A stretch of 64,000 nt of DNA from the NCBI GenBank assembly GCA_025057755.1, contig JANWVC010000003.1, positions 186,001 through 250,000 of the forward strand. The letters are read 5' to 3'. The position numbers and the translations under genes are program-made. The notes below the pieces were generated by a model. The model saw only the letters and a list, made by a program, of their open reading frames with translations. It had not been told where the DNA came from and made no database searches. Below, piece by piece: positions 1 through 8,549 of this stretch (its first letter is position 1; each line of letters opens with the position of its first letter). Source of the stretch: Limisphaera sp. (GTDB taxonomy: Bacteria > Verrucomicrobiota > Verrucomicrobiia > Limisphaerales > Limisphaeraceae).

Positions 1-2677
1 TGGCCTCCTCCACGTAACGGCCCAGATCGCGTCCAGCCACGTCCACGTAGACCCAACCCGTCAGGACGCCGTCCTCACTCCGCAGCAGCGTCGGTCCCAT
101 TGTCACGTGAATGTCGGCCAATTGACCGAGCGGGATCTGGGCAGAAGGCACCCCAACAGAAGACCCATCAGCGGTACCAGAAGACACAGGTACCAGCACA
201 TGACGCAACGCATCCACATTATCGCGCAATTCGCGGCTGTAACGCACGCTGATCGAGTATCGTTCCCGTCCTTCCACAGTGACCTCAATCGGCATACCCC
301 CGACCGCGATCTCGACGGCCATGAGGACGTCCTCGACATTCAATCCATAACGCGCAACGACATCCCGGCGGGGCACAATGTCAATGAAATAGCCTCCCGT
401 GGTCCGTTCCGCATACACCGACCGTGTACCGGGCACTGCACGAAGAATGGATTCAATCCGGGCGCCTAACTGCTGGATGGTTTCCAGATCCGGCCCGAAG
501 ATTTTCAGGCCCACGGGCGTGCGGAAACCGGTGGTCAACATGTCAATTCGCGCTTTAATGGGCATGGTCCAAGCGTTGACTTGACCCGGGATCTGCAGCG
601 CCTGGTCCATCTCAGCAACCAGTTCTTCCCAGGTCAAGGGTCGATCTTCCGGCCAGAACCGACGCAAAATGGCTCGGAGCCATTCCGGAGCCCAGGCGGA
701 ATACCAACGAGCCTGTGGCACTTTGCGCCACTGCTCGACCGGTCTTAAGTTTACCACCGTTTCAAACATCTCCAGGGGTGCCGGATCGGTAGCAGTTTCG
801 GCTCGTCCAACCTTGCCATGGGCGCTCAACACCTCCGGGAATTGAGCCAGGATCCGATTCTGAATTTGCATCAGCCGCGTGGCCTCTGTTATGGAAATCG
901 AGGGCAACGTGGTGGGCATGTAAAGCAGGGTCCCTTCATTCAAAGGAGGCATGAATTCCGTGCCCAAATGTTGATAGATCGGTCCGCATGACCCGACCGC
1001 TAACACGGCTAGAGCAATCGACAACCATCGACGAGGCATGAGCAGACTCACCCAGGGGTAATACAGTCGATGGAGAAGACGACTCACCGGATGCCGGTGC
1101 TCCGGAATGACCCGAGCCCCGGTCAGCCAGACAATCAGAGCCGGCCCCAAGGTCACAGATAAGAGTGCCGCCGCCGCCATGGTGAACGTCTTGGTGTAGG
1201 CCAAAGGCTTGAAGAGTCGGCCCTCTTGCGCTTCCAAGGTAAAGACCGGCAAAAAGCTAACGGTGGTCACCAACAGAGCAAAGAACAGGGGCTTACCCAA
1301 TTGCCGGCATGCCCGGATAACTATTTCCTGCCGCTCTGCGCGTGACAACCCGGCAGGTGCATGCTCCAGATGCTTGTGCACATTTTCCACCATCACGACC
1401 GCCTCGTCGCAAAGCGCCCCGATCGAAATGGCGATCCCTGCAAGCGACATGATGTTGGCGGTTAGGCCCATAAGAGACATGGGAATAAACGCCAGGCAGA
1501 CCGCTACCGGTAAGGTGAGCACGGCGCGAAAAGCCCCGCCCACATCAAGCAAGAAAGCAACGACGATCAACGAAACCAGGACGGACTCTTCCACTAACGT
1601 GCGAGTCAAAGTTTGAATCGCGCGATGAATCAGATCGGACCGATCATACGTCACCACCACCTCCACCCCGGGCGGCAGCGAGGGCTTCAACTCTTCCAAC
1701 CGTGCCTTTACACGATCCAGCACTTGCAATACGTTCTGACCGAATCGCACTACGACGATGCCGCCGACCACCTCCCCCGCTCCGTTGAGATCCCCTGCCC
1801 CGCGTCGCATGGCGGGACCCAAGGTGATGTTGCGCGCAACCTCCTGAAGCAGGATCGGCGTACCGCGTCCGTCGGTGCCTACAACGACTTTCGCCAGTTC
1901 ATCGAGCGAGCGGAGATATCCCCGCCCACGCACTATGTAACTGGTGCCGTGGTGTTCCAGTTCCCGTGCACCGACCTCATTGTTCGCGGCGCGGATGGCC
2001 TCAACCACGCGGTTCAGAGAAATGTTGTAAGCGAGGAGCCGGTTGGGATCCAATTCCACCTGATACTGCTTTTGGTAACCGCCGAAGGTGGCCACCTCAG
2101 CCACACCTTCGACCCCCTCCAGCCAGTATCGTAGATACCAGTCTTGGAAACTCCGCAAGTCGGCCAGATCATGCCGGCCGGTTCGGTCCACAAGCGCGTA
2201 CTGAAATCCCCACCCTACCCCGGTTGCGTCCGGGCCCAAGCGCGGGGTGACGCCTGGAGGGAGATTCGGACCCAGCCCCTGCAAGTATTCCATCACTCGC
2301 GAGCGGGCCCAGTAAGTGTCCGTGCCGTCTTCAAAGATGACGTAGACGAAAGAATACCCGAAAAACGAATAACCTCGAACCACCTTTACACGCGGCGCCG
2401 CCAAGAGCCGACTCACGAGAGGATACGTGACCTGATCCTCAATAAGATTGGGGCTGCGTCCCGCCCACTCGGCGAACACGATCACCTGTACGTCCGAAAG
2501 ATCGGGAATCGCATCCAACGGTGTGTGTCGCATGGCATGGAGCCCCCAAAACACAAGCGCCGCCGTGCCCAACAAGACCAAAAACCGGTTTCGGGCACTC
2601 CACTCGATGCACCGTTCAACCCAACTCGCACCTCCCGACGCAGGCGCAGGTCTGCTGGAGAAAGTCGCCGACTCCAT
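1..2677 (-). CDS. cusA: Heavy-metal efflux RND pump, CusA/CzcA family (3' end outside window)
   Basis: Inner-membrane proton/metal antiporter of a tripartite efflux system. About 892 residues are visible from ATG at 2677; the family has about 1040, so roughly 150 C-terminal residues lie beyond the left edge. The reading frame is open throughout. The TM4 segment carries IGALCDEAVVMVEN with the proton-relay Asp near residue 424, close to the HME4 (Cu+/Ag+) signature. Methionines in LLYMPTT (M587), PLEMFET (M637) and RIDMLTT (M713) match the three-Met Cu/Ag site of E. coli CusA; the longer spacing before M713 reflects an insert of about 27 residues in the porter domain. The start lies 5 nt after the cusB stop. 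Monovalent copper or silver is therefore the likeliest substrate (inference); Zn/Co/Cd transport by a CzcA relative is the alternative. Confidence 0.93.
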   Translation of the reverse strand, partial: MESATFSSRPAPASGGASWVERCIEWSARNRFLVLLGTAALVFWGLHAMRHTPLDAIPDLSDVQVIVFAEWAGRSPNLIEDQVTYPLVSRLLAAPRVKVVRGYSFFGYSFVYVIFEDGTDTYWARSRVMEYLQGLGPNLPPGVTPRLGPDATGVGWGFQYALVDRTGRHDLADLRSFQDWYLRYWLEGVEGVAEVATFGGYQKQYQVELDPNRLLAYNISLNRVVEAIRAANNEVGARELEHHGTSYIVRGRGYLRSLDELAKVVVGTDGRGTPILLQEVARNITLGPAMRRGAGDLNGAGEVVGGIVVVRFGQNVLQVLDRVKARLEELKPSLPPGVEVVVTYDRSDLIHRAIQTLTRTLVEESVLVSLIVVAFLLDVGGAFRAVLTLPVAVCLAFIPMSLMGLTANIMSLAGIAISIGALCDEAVVMVENVHKHLEHAPAGLSRAERQEIVIRACRQLGKPLFFALLVTTVSFLPVFTLEAQEGRLFKPLAYTKTFTMAAAALLSVTLGPALIVWLTGARVIPEHRHPVSRLLHRLYYPWVSLLMPRRWLSIALAVLAVGSCGPIYQHLGTEFMPPLNEGTLLYMPTTLPSISITEATRLMQIQNRILAQFPEVLSAHGKVGRAETATDPAPLEMFETVVNLRPVEQWRKVPQARWYSAWAPEWLRAILRRFWPEDRPLTWEELVAEMDQALQIPGQVNAWTMPIKARIDMLTTGFRTPVGLKIFGPDLETIQQLGARIESILRAVPGTRSVYAERTTGGYFIDIVPRRDVVARYGLNVEDVLMAVEIAVGGMPIEVTVEGRERYSISVRYSRELRDNVDALRHVLVPVSSGTADGSSVGVPSAQIPLGQLADIHVTMGPTLLRSEDGVLTGWVYVDVAGRDLGRYVEEA

Positions 2678-2682
2678 GGGAC

Positions 2683-4119
2683 TTACGGGTGGCTGGTGGC
2701 CTGGCTATAAGCCTCCAGGGCTGCTCTAAGCTGACTTTCCGCATCGACCAAGAACAGCGCCCGCGCGACCACCTGCTCGCCCTCGTGGAGGCCTGCAAGA
2801 ACTTCCCAACCATCAGCGGTGCGCAAACCGACCCGAATCGGCCGCGGTTCCAATCGACCCTCTTGCCGATCCACAAACACCCACTGCCCCAATCCGGTGT
2901 CGAGGACGGCAGCAGCGGGTACCACCAAAGTTTCGCGTTCCTCGGTCATCACCTCGACGTCGCACCACATCTCCGGCCGAATCACATGATCAGGATTCTC
3001 CAACTCCAGCCGCACGGTTGCCCGACGCGTCTGAGGATCCACATGAGGAGATAGAAAGCTGACTCGCGAGAAGAACTCGCGATTCGGTAAATGCGCAAAT
3101 CGGATCCGTGCCGGTTGGCCCAACCGGATTCGAGGCAGGTCCGATTCAGACACGAACGCTCGAATCCACAAAGGATCCAAACTAGCGATTTCCAGGAGGG
3201 TTTCCCCGGCGGCAAAAGCCTGCCCTTCGACAACGTGTTTGCGCACCACATGGCCTGATACTGGCGCTCGCCAAATCAGGTCTGTTTCTGGCTGGTTCCT
3301 CGCCTCCAGAGCACGAACCTCCTCTTCGGGGATTTCTAGGAACTGCCATCGGCGCCGGACCGCCTCAAGCATTGCACCTGCAGTCTCCTTTCGCTCTGCG
3401 TCGGCCGTGGGACCCAACCGTTGATTGGCGCGCCAGGCGACCAAATATTCCTCCTGAAGCGCATACAATTCCGGACTATAAACACGGAACAATGGGGCAC
3501 CTCGTTCGACAGGAGCGCCGGTGTAATTAACATAAAGTTTGCGAATCCAACCGCCGAAGCGCGGGGCAATTCGATAAAGCCGGGTTTCATCGTGCTCGAC
3601 CAGCGCCACAGTGTGCAAAGTGTTGGATAGCCGACGTCGTTCCACTCGGACCAAGGTCAGGCCGATTAGCTGGCGCTTTTCAGCCGAAAGATGGATCGGG
3701 ACCCGCTGTGGCGTCGGGACCTGAGCGGGCCCTGGCGTGGAAGAAGTCGCCTCTTCCGTCAGGAACATGCCGCACTTGGGGCACCGGCTGGATTTCTCAT
3801 CCACCACCTTCGGATGCATAGGGCAACGAAACCGTCCCGAGGGGGCACTTTTCGATGGAGCCGTTGTCGTGCCGGAGGCGTGGCCCTGCGGAGCAGGGTT
3901 CTCGCGCACACGGACCAATCGCATGCCACAAATGGGACAATCGCCAAGTCGATCGGAAAGATAAGCCGGATGCATGGGACATTGGTACTTCTGGCCCGTT
4001 GCATCAGGACCCGGGCGGCATCCGCCAAGCATCCCAATCGAACCAATCAGAAACAGTGCCCACCCGAAGAGATTACCAAACGGCAACAGCCAGCGGGACC
4101 GTGATCGTAAGGGTATCAT
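2683..4119 (-). CDS. cusB: Periplasmic adaptor of metal RND pump with two heavy-metal-binding domains
   Basis: Membrane-fusion protein linking the RND pump to the outer-membrane channel. ATG at 4119 gives 478 residues and forms an ATGA overlap with the upstream TolC-family stop; an upstream in-frame start at 4200 lies inside that gene and is less likely. The N-terminus is a lipoprotein signal (MLGGC, Cys34). Two copies of the short metal-binding motif follow: CPMHP at 47-51 with CPICGM at 61-66, and CPMHP at 99-103 with CPKCGM at 113-118. Then come the usual barrel-sandwich and beta-barrel hybrid domains of CusB/CzcB adaptors. Two tandem motifs suggest metal delivery to the pump, as proposed for copper systems. 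Translationally coupled to its neighbours. Confidence 0.93.
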   Translation of the reverse strand: MIPLRSRSRWLLPFGNLFGWALFLIGSIGMLGGCRPGPDATGQKYQCPMHPAYLSDRLGDCPICGMRLVRVRENPAPQGHASGTTTAPSKSAPSGRFRCPMHPKVVDEKSSRCPKCGMFLTEEATSSTPGPAQVPTPQRVPIHLSAEKRQLIGLTLVRVERRRLSNTLHTVALVEHDETRLYRIAPRFGGWIRKLYVNYTGAPVERGAPLFRVYSPELYALQEEYLVAWRANQRLGPTADAERKETAGAMLEAVRRRWQFLEIPEEEVRALEARNQPETDLIWRAPVSGHVVRKHVVEGQAFAAGETLLEIASLDPLWIRAFVSESDLPRIRLGQPARIRFAHLPNREFFSRVSFLSPHVDPQTRRATVRLELENPDHVIRPEMWCDVEVMTEERETLVVPAAAVLDTGLGQWVFVDRQEGRLEPRPIRVGLRTADGWEVLAGLHEGEQVVARALFLVDAESQLRAALEAYSQATSHP

Positions 4120-5555
4120 GGGACAGCCCATTCCTCCGAAATTGATGGCCGGAAAGAGACTCGCTCCGAGGGAGGGCTCCCTTTTTGAGTCGGAGGCCAA
4201 CCGGATTCAAAGCCTATTGTTTCCAAGGCATTAAGCTCGCCATCTGCCCACGGCGCCGGCAGAAAGCCTGCGATTACCAAAACCAGTTCTGACACCATGA
4301 TTTCACGCTGAGTTTGCACTTGGGCCGCTTGCGCAATCAGATTCAGTCGGCGTCGAACTGCATTTACCATTTCACGATAGTCAAGCTGACCAGACCGATA
4401 CCGCGCTTGGGCCAATTCCCAAACCCGCTCTGCCTCAGGTACCAAATGATCGCGCAAAAGTTGCAAGTTTCGTGTGAGTTCCCGGTAGAGCGAGATCTTT
4501 TCAGCCACTTGCGCAACCAGACGCAGTTGCTCCTCCTGCCAGGCTGCAGAGGCAGCCTCCTTCCGAGCTTGAGAACGCGCCCGGACCGCAGCGAGCTTAT
4601 CCTGCCACACCGGAAGGCGCATCCCAGCCAACGGCCGCCACATCCACGGTGCCGATCGTACGTCAGCCATGAGGCCCAAGGAAAAATCGGGCAAGCCTGC
4701 TCGCGCACTCAGCGCCTGTTCCGCGGCGGCTTTGCGCACCTCGGCGGCCCGGCGCCGCAAGCCCGGGTTTTGCGCAAGTGCTCGTTGCCAGAGGAGTTCC
4801 GCGTTGAAATCCAAAGGCGTAACTTGAATTCGGGCCGGCACCGGAGGATCAGGTTGATCTGGGGCCAGTCCGAGGGCAGTTTTCCATTGTGTGCGAAGCG
4901 CTATCCGCCGGTCCTCCAAGTTCCGAATCTCAAATGCAACCTGTGTGCATTCGCGCTGCCACGCATAGACCTCTTCCCAAGCAAGTTGATTTGCTGTTGC
5001 TTGGAGCCGGGCAACGGCTCCGGCCTCCTGGAGCAGCTCGAACTCGTGTCGGCGAGCCGACAGCTCCTGTTCGATGGCGTGAATTCGGTGGCAGACTGCA
5101 TGGATCTCCCACGCTGTCCGAAGTACTGCTTCTTGAAAAAGGAGGAACTGAATCTTGCTCTCCGCAGAAGCCATGGCCGCTGCAGCGCGGCGCTTGCCAG
5201 GACCCGGCCACTCTTGCATCAGCCCGGGCATGAAAGTCATGAGGATGTTCGCGACATCGGCTTCGAAATTGAGCTGCGGGTCCGGCAGCGAGCGAGCCAG
5301 GGTGATCTCTTCCACTGCAGCCGCCCATTGCCAATACGCAGCTCGAACCGCCGGATGCTGCAGGACGGCCTCGCGGACGAAATCGTCCAGACTGTTATCC
5401 GAACTTAGGGACCATGAGACGTTGGTTGCGAATTGGCTGGCCCCTCGGAACCCAGCTCGCTCCAGTTCCCAACGCGCTTGCCTCTCCTCCTGCGTGGGCA
5501 CACCTCGGCAACCAAGGCCTATCGCACCAACAAACGCCCCCAACAGGAAGACCAT
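4116..5555 (-). CDS. TolC-family outer-membrane efflux lipoprotein
   Basis: Outer-membrane channel partner (CusC/CzcC-like) of the adaptor and pump encoded just downstream. The start at 5555 is chosen because AAGGAGG lies 10 nt upstream and because it opens directly with a lipoprotein signal ending GLGC (Cys16); the frame stays open to an ATG at 5729 but that extension has no signal sequence. The 479 residues have the two-repeat alpha-helical layout of the TolC family, with long Ala/Arg/Gln-rich helices. The stop overlaps the adaptor start as ATGA. First gene of the leftward tolC-cusB-cusA operon. Confidence 0.88.
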   Translation of the reverse strand: MVFLLGAFVGAIGLGCRGVPTQEERQARWELERAGFRGASQFATNVSWSLSSDNSLDDFVREAVLQHPAVRAAYWQWAAAVEEITLARSLPDPQLNFEADVANILMTFMPGLMQEWPGPGKRRAAAAMASAESKIQFLLFQEAVLRTAWEIHAVCHRIHAIEQELSARRHEFELLQEAGAVARLQATANQLAWEEVYAWQRECTQVAFEIRNLEDRRIALRTQWKTALGLAPDQPDPPVPARIQVTPLDFNAELLWQRALAQNPGLRRRAAEVRKAAAEQALSARAGLPDFSLGLMADVRSAPWMWRPLAGMRLPVWQDKLAAVRARSQARKEAASAAWQEEQLRLVAQVAEKISLYRELTRNLQLLRDHLVPEAERVWELAQARYRSGQLDYREMVNAVRRRLNLIAQAAQVQTQREIMVSELVLVIAGFLPAPWADGELNALETIGFESGWPPTQKGSPPSERVSFRPSISEEWAVP

Positions 5556-5852
5556 AACAGAAAGGCCTCCTTGGACGAATCGGTGCCCTCGAGCATGGCT
5601 GCGTGCCGGTCCAACTCCCCTCCCTTCGACCCCGGCCGTCGGAAGCCTTAGGGCACCGTTGATCGGGTCATCACTTTGACGACATTGGACTTCGCTTCCT
5701 CGTTTCCAAAATGAGGCGCCGACGTCCATAGTTCGTCCCTTCGCTTACCGAACTCCGTTCCAGAAACACGGAGAACTCCTGCCCAAGGAGCCATCACCGC
5801 CAACTGATGGGGTGAGCACGTACCGCAGGCCTAATGCCGGCGCCAAACGGTA
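5556..5852. promoter_or_regulatory. Leader region of the efflux operon, possible ECF-type promoter
   Basis: No gene is seen between the YHS-like lipoprotein and the TolC gene. On the minus strand GGAAC (5757-5761) is followed after 18 nt by GGACGAAC (5731-5738), a layout like ECF sigma promoters. A related pair occurs upstream of the YHS gene. The match is by eye and weak. It is mentioned because an ECF sigma gene lies 1.8 kb away. Confidence 0.25.
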
Positions 5853-6209
5853 CTAACGGGACCCATTTGTCCGTTCGGACGAAATGTTAGACATACCGCC
5901 TTCCAATCGAGCCAAGTATTTTGCAGGCGCTTTCTGGAACTCCTTCAAGCAATCCCGGCAGCACAACTTGATCTCGCGCCCCTGATGGACAAATGAGTAG
6001 GCAGGACCGTGCACGCCGAACGCTTCGCCCGATACCAAGCACGTGCTGAGAGGGTACGCCTTCGCTGTACCTTCGCCGGCTCCGGAATCACAGCCCGTGC
6101 CCGCCCACGCAATCAAGCCTGTCCAACCAATCAGGAGCAGTTGAGAAACCCAACCATGTTCGACCCCCTGCTGCAGCGATTCGTTTCTCAGTTTGTTCAT
6201 CACTTTCAT
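5853..6209 (-). CDS. Small YHS-like lipoprotein, probable metal binding
   Basis: A 118-residue protein with an N-terminal hydrophobic segment ending GTGC (Cys40), a plausible though imperfect lipobox. The mature part has STCLVSGEAFG followed by a strand-rich stretch and KLCCRDCLKEF, the arrangement seen in YHS-type metal-binding domains; five Cys are available. It is leftward, 297 nt upstream of the TolC-cusB-cusA operon, and divergent from the anti-sigma/sensor/sigma operon. Role as a periplasmic copper-binding accessory is inferred from context. An in-frame ATG at 6200 is an alternative start; neither has a good ribosome-binding site. Confidence 0.7.
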   Translation of the reverse strand: MKVMNKLRNESLQQGVEHGWVSQLLLIGWTGLIAWAGTGCDSGAGEGTAKAYPLSTCLVSGEAFGVHGPAYSFVHQGREIKLCCRDCLKEFQKAPAKYLARLEGGMSNISSERTNGSR

Positions 6210-6576
6210 ATGGTATCTACCATTGGTTTGACCGGGAGGCGGGTTTATGAGTGTTCAGCCGCCTCTTCCCTACCTATCTACACCGCGATGGAGCCAATCC
6301 CTCACCTCTCTCTGAATCCGCAGCGGCAACTCCCATCGGACCACACCGGAGTGCCAAGAGCGACCGGCTGCGGGTCCATAGCGGGATTTCCTGGAATCCA
6401 GGCTCTTTTCATCACTTGTATCTGGCATGCGGATTCGATGGCGCGGCGCATAACCGTGCGGGATTGCGTATCCGGCGGTGTATCCAACAATAGAAGACGC
6501 AACGATTCTGAATGGACGCGTCAGCGTGGACACTCGCCGAAACTTGGAGAAGGGTCTTCAGAAAGCGGAATCAACG
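6210..6576. promoter_or_regulatory. Divergent intergenic region between metal lipoprotein and sigma operon
   Basis: This 367-nt stretch has no convincing gene and must contain the promoters for both directions. On the minus strand TGAAC (6253-6257) is followed 19 nt later by GGTCAAA (6227-6233), similar to the pair upstream of the TolC gene and a candidate ECF promoter. No equivalent was found by eye for the rightward operon. Confidence 0.35.
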
Positions 6577-6894
6577 ATGAATGACGAAATGAAGGATGTA
6601 GCACTGAAACGATTGCTACGCGAGGCACGACCGCAGGCCGGGCTACCCAAAGATTTTGCCGCGGGCGTGTGGCGGCGCATTGAACTGCAGGCCCAAGATC
6701 TCGCGTCCCTGTCGCTCACATGGTGGATGCGCTTGGCGTTTGCCTGGTTGGAACCGCAGCGGGCTGCTTTGATTCTTGGATTGGCAGCTGTGCTTGGTGC
6801 CTGTACCGGTTGGGTGCAAGGTCGCATGACAGCCGAGCAGATGATTCGCGAGCATTATGTAGCCACCGTCAGTCCTGCCCTTCTCTTACCATGA
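6577..6894 (+). CDS. Putative single-span anti-sigma factor (CnrY-like position)
   Basis: A 105-residue protein from ATG 6577; the frame is open further upstream but nothing there looks coding. The N-terminal half is cytoplasmic and charged, with LPKDFAAGVWRRIE, a pattern typical of short sigma-binding anti-sigma domains. One membrane span (about residues 58-80) follows, then a short periplasmic tail. The stop overlaps the start of the sensor gene as ATGA, and an ECF sigma gene follows. The order anti-sigma, periplasmic sensor, ECF sigma is that of cnrYXH in Cupriavidus. The anti-sigma role is inferred from size, topology and neighbours. Confidence 0.7.
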   Translation: MNDEMKDVALKRLLREARPQAGLPKDFAAGVWRRIELQAQDLASLSLTWWMRLAFAWLEPQRAALILGLAAVLGACTGWVQGRMTAEQMIREHYVATVSPALLLP

Positions 6895-7391
6895 ACCCGC
6901 GCGTGGCTGCTTGGATTTTGACCTGCGCCTTCCTGGTCACTCTGGGACTGTTCCTGGGGACCTCCCAATTGGTGGCGCGCTGGTCTGCCGACTACCTGGG
7001 CCATCCTCAAGATGAACTGGAATGGTTGCGACGCGAATTCCAACTCAGCCCATCGCAACTGGAGCAGATCCGTCGGTTGCACGAGGGGTACCTTCCGGTT
7101 TGCCGGGCCTGGTGCACCCAAATCGGCGCCGCACGGGATGCGCTTGAGGCCGAACTGGCTGAACAGGGCCGCTTCACAGTGCGCGCAGCGGAGCTGGTTC
7201 GAGAGCTGGCCCGCCTTCGAGCCGAATGCCAAACGGCCATGCTGCAGCATTTCGACGAAGTCAGCCGTGCCATGCCACCAGAACAAGGACGTCGGTACTT
7301 TGCCGAGATGCTACGCTTGACGCTGACGGCTCACGGACAAACGGAACGCGCCATGAATCCGCATGATGGCCATGGCCACAGACAGCCTTGA
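6891..7391 (+). CDS. Periplasmic heavy-metal sensor, CnrX/Spy-like
   Basis: A 166-residue protein with one N-terminal membrane anchor (residues about 5-25) and a helical periplasmic domain of the Spy/CpxP/ZraP/CnrX type. LSPSQLEQIRRLHEGY is the typical first hairpin and LQHFDEVSRAMPPEQGRRY the second. The His of LQHF aligns with CnrX His119, but the partner Met123 is Val here and the His42/His46 pair is absent, so the metal site must differ. Candidate ligands are VCRAWC and the His-rich tail NPHDGHGHRQP. It starts as ATGA on the anti-sigma stop and overlaps the sigma gene by 29 nt. It probably binds the anti-sigma factor and releases sigma when metal is bound (inference). Confidence 0.8.
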   Translation: MNPRVAAWILTCAFLVTLGLFLGTSQLVARWSADYLGHPQDELEWLRREFQLSPSQLEQIRRLHEGYLPVCRAWCTQIGAARDALEAELAEQGRFTVRAAELVRELARLRAECQTAMLQHFDEVSRAMPPEQGRRYFAEMLRLTLTAHGQTERAMNPHDGHGHRQP

Positions 7392-7968
7392 CGCGGACAC
7401 GGCAGACCGGTTGGACATGACGCGGCTGGCAACCGGAGACGACGGTGCCTTGGAAAGCCTTATGCAGCGTCATGGCCCGGCCGTGTACCGTCTGTTGCTA
7501 GGACTTCTGCAAGATCCGGAGGAAGCATGCGATCTGGCCCAGGAAACGTTTGTCCGGCTCTACCAGGCGCGCGGGCGTTTTCGATCCGAGGATCGACTGC
7601 TGCCGTGGCTTCACACGATTGCCCTCAACCTGGCCCGAAACCGGCTGCGCTGGCGACGCCGGCATCCCACCGTGTCGTGGGGAACTGTGGACGGCGCTTC
7701 CCAAGAGCCCGCTTCTTCCCTGGAACTTGCTGCAAGCTCGGAACCATCGCCGCTGGAGCAGTTGCAACGGGAGGAACGGATTCGTGCTGTTCGGCAGGCG
7801 GTTGCAGACCTACCTCCCCGACTGCGGGAAGTCATCGTGTTGTGCGAATGGGAAGAGCGATCGCAGGCCGAGGTCGCAACCATTTTGCGCATTAGTCCCA
7901 AGGCAGTGGAGTCGTTACTGTATCGAGCGCGCCGAATCTTACGCGCGCGACTTCATGCCTGGCTTTAA
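7363..7968 (+). CDS. ECF RNA polymerase sigma factor (CnrH-like position)
   Basis: A sigma-70 family protein of up to 201 residues. Region 2 is seen in DPEEACDLAQETFVRLY and the -10 recognition helix, and region 4 in LPPRLREVIVLCEWEERS with helix-turn-helix ISPKAVESLLYRARRILR. No region 3 is present, as usual for ECF factors. ATGs at 7363, 7366 and 7372 are all possible starts and all lie inside the sensor gene. As last gene of the anti-sigma/sensor/sigma operon it is likely to be released on metal stress and to transcribe the adjacent efflux operon; that target is inference. Confidence 0.93.
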   Translation: MMAMATDSLDADTADRLDMTRLATGDDGALESLMQRHGPAVYRLLLGLLQDPEEACDLAQETFVRLYQARGRFRSEDRLLPWLHTIALNLARNRLRWRRRHPTVSWGTVDGASQEPASSLELAASSEPSPLEQLQREERIRAVRQAVADLPPRLREVIVLCEWEERSQAEVATILRISPKAVESLLYRARRILRARLHAWL

Positions 7969-8124
7969 TCTTGGAGGCGATTCGACCTCCGCTTCCGCGC
8001 TGGCCTCCGCAGATGGCCCTCAGCCTCACCATACTTCATCGGACTCGATTGGGCGAAAAGTGATTCTCTCGGGCCCATCCCATGTGCATACCCACGCGAA
8101 ACCCCATCGCAAACGTTCCCATGT

Positions 8125-8529
8125 TCAACCTACTCGAAAGGAAATCTTCTGAATTCGGGTTGCCCCAAAAACCTGCTGCAACCGGCGGAGGATATCCGTG
8201 CGCCGAAATCCCACCAATTCGGCCAACCACACGTTGCTATCCACCGAGACGAACAAGGTACCTTGCTTGAGCCCGGTGGGACGCGCGTGAGCGACTACTT
8301 CCGGGTCCATTAGCTCCTGCCACACGCGTAAGATCTCGGCTTCCTCCCGCCGGCTCTCTAACCGTAATGTTTTCAGCACCTGCGGCAAAAGCTCGGCCGG
8401 AGTGCGAACCCTGGCTTGCAGCGCCTTTTCCTGCTCGCTGAAGTCGTGTCCCCGCCACTGCGCTAAAGTACGCTCGCGCGCAGATCGGGGGGGAGGCCCT
8501 AGAGGCGGCTGGGATCGAAAAAGCCACAT
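8125..8529 (-). CDS. dciA: DUF721 protein, DciA-like
   Basis: A 134-residue protein of the DUF721/DciA family, the ancestral loader or recruiter of the replicative helicase DnaB in bacteria lacking DnaC or DnaI. The C-terminal half shows the family pattern: TLFVSVDSNVWLAEL, then FRRTDILRRLQQVFG and a final IQKISFRV strand. The N-terminal part is a Pro/Arg/Gln-rich linker. Leftward and alone, just downstream of the GH42 gene; no replication gene is next to it. DciA function is known for proteobacterial members and inferred here. Confidence 0.8.
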   Translation of the reverse strand: MWLFRSQPPLGPPPRSARERTLAQWRGHDFSEQEKALQARVRTPAELLPQVLKTLRLESRREEAEILRVWQELMDPEVVAHARPTGLKQGTLFVSVDSNVWLAELVGFRRTDILRRLQQVFGATRIQKISFRVG

Positions 8530-8549
8530 AACGCATGCACAGTGTGACG

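Noticed and set aside
4314..5408. 364-residue open frame on the plus strand
   Set aside because: Lies antisense to the TolC-family gene and has no family resemblance; long antisense frames are common at this GC.
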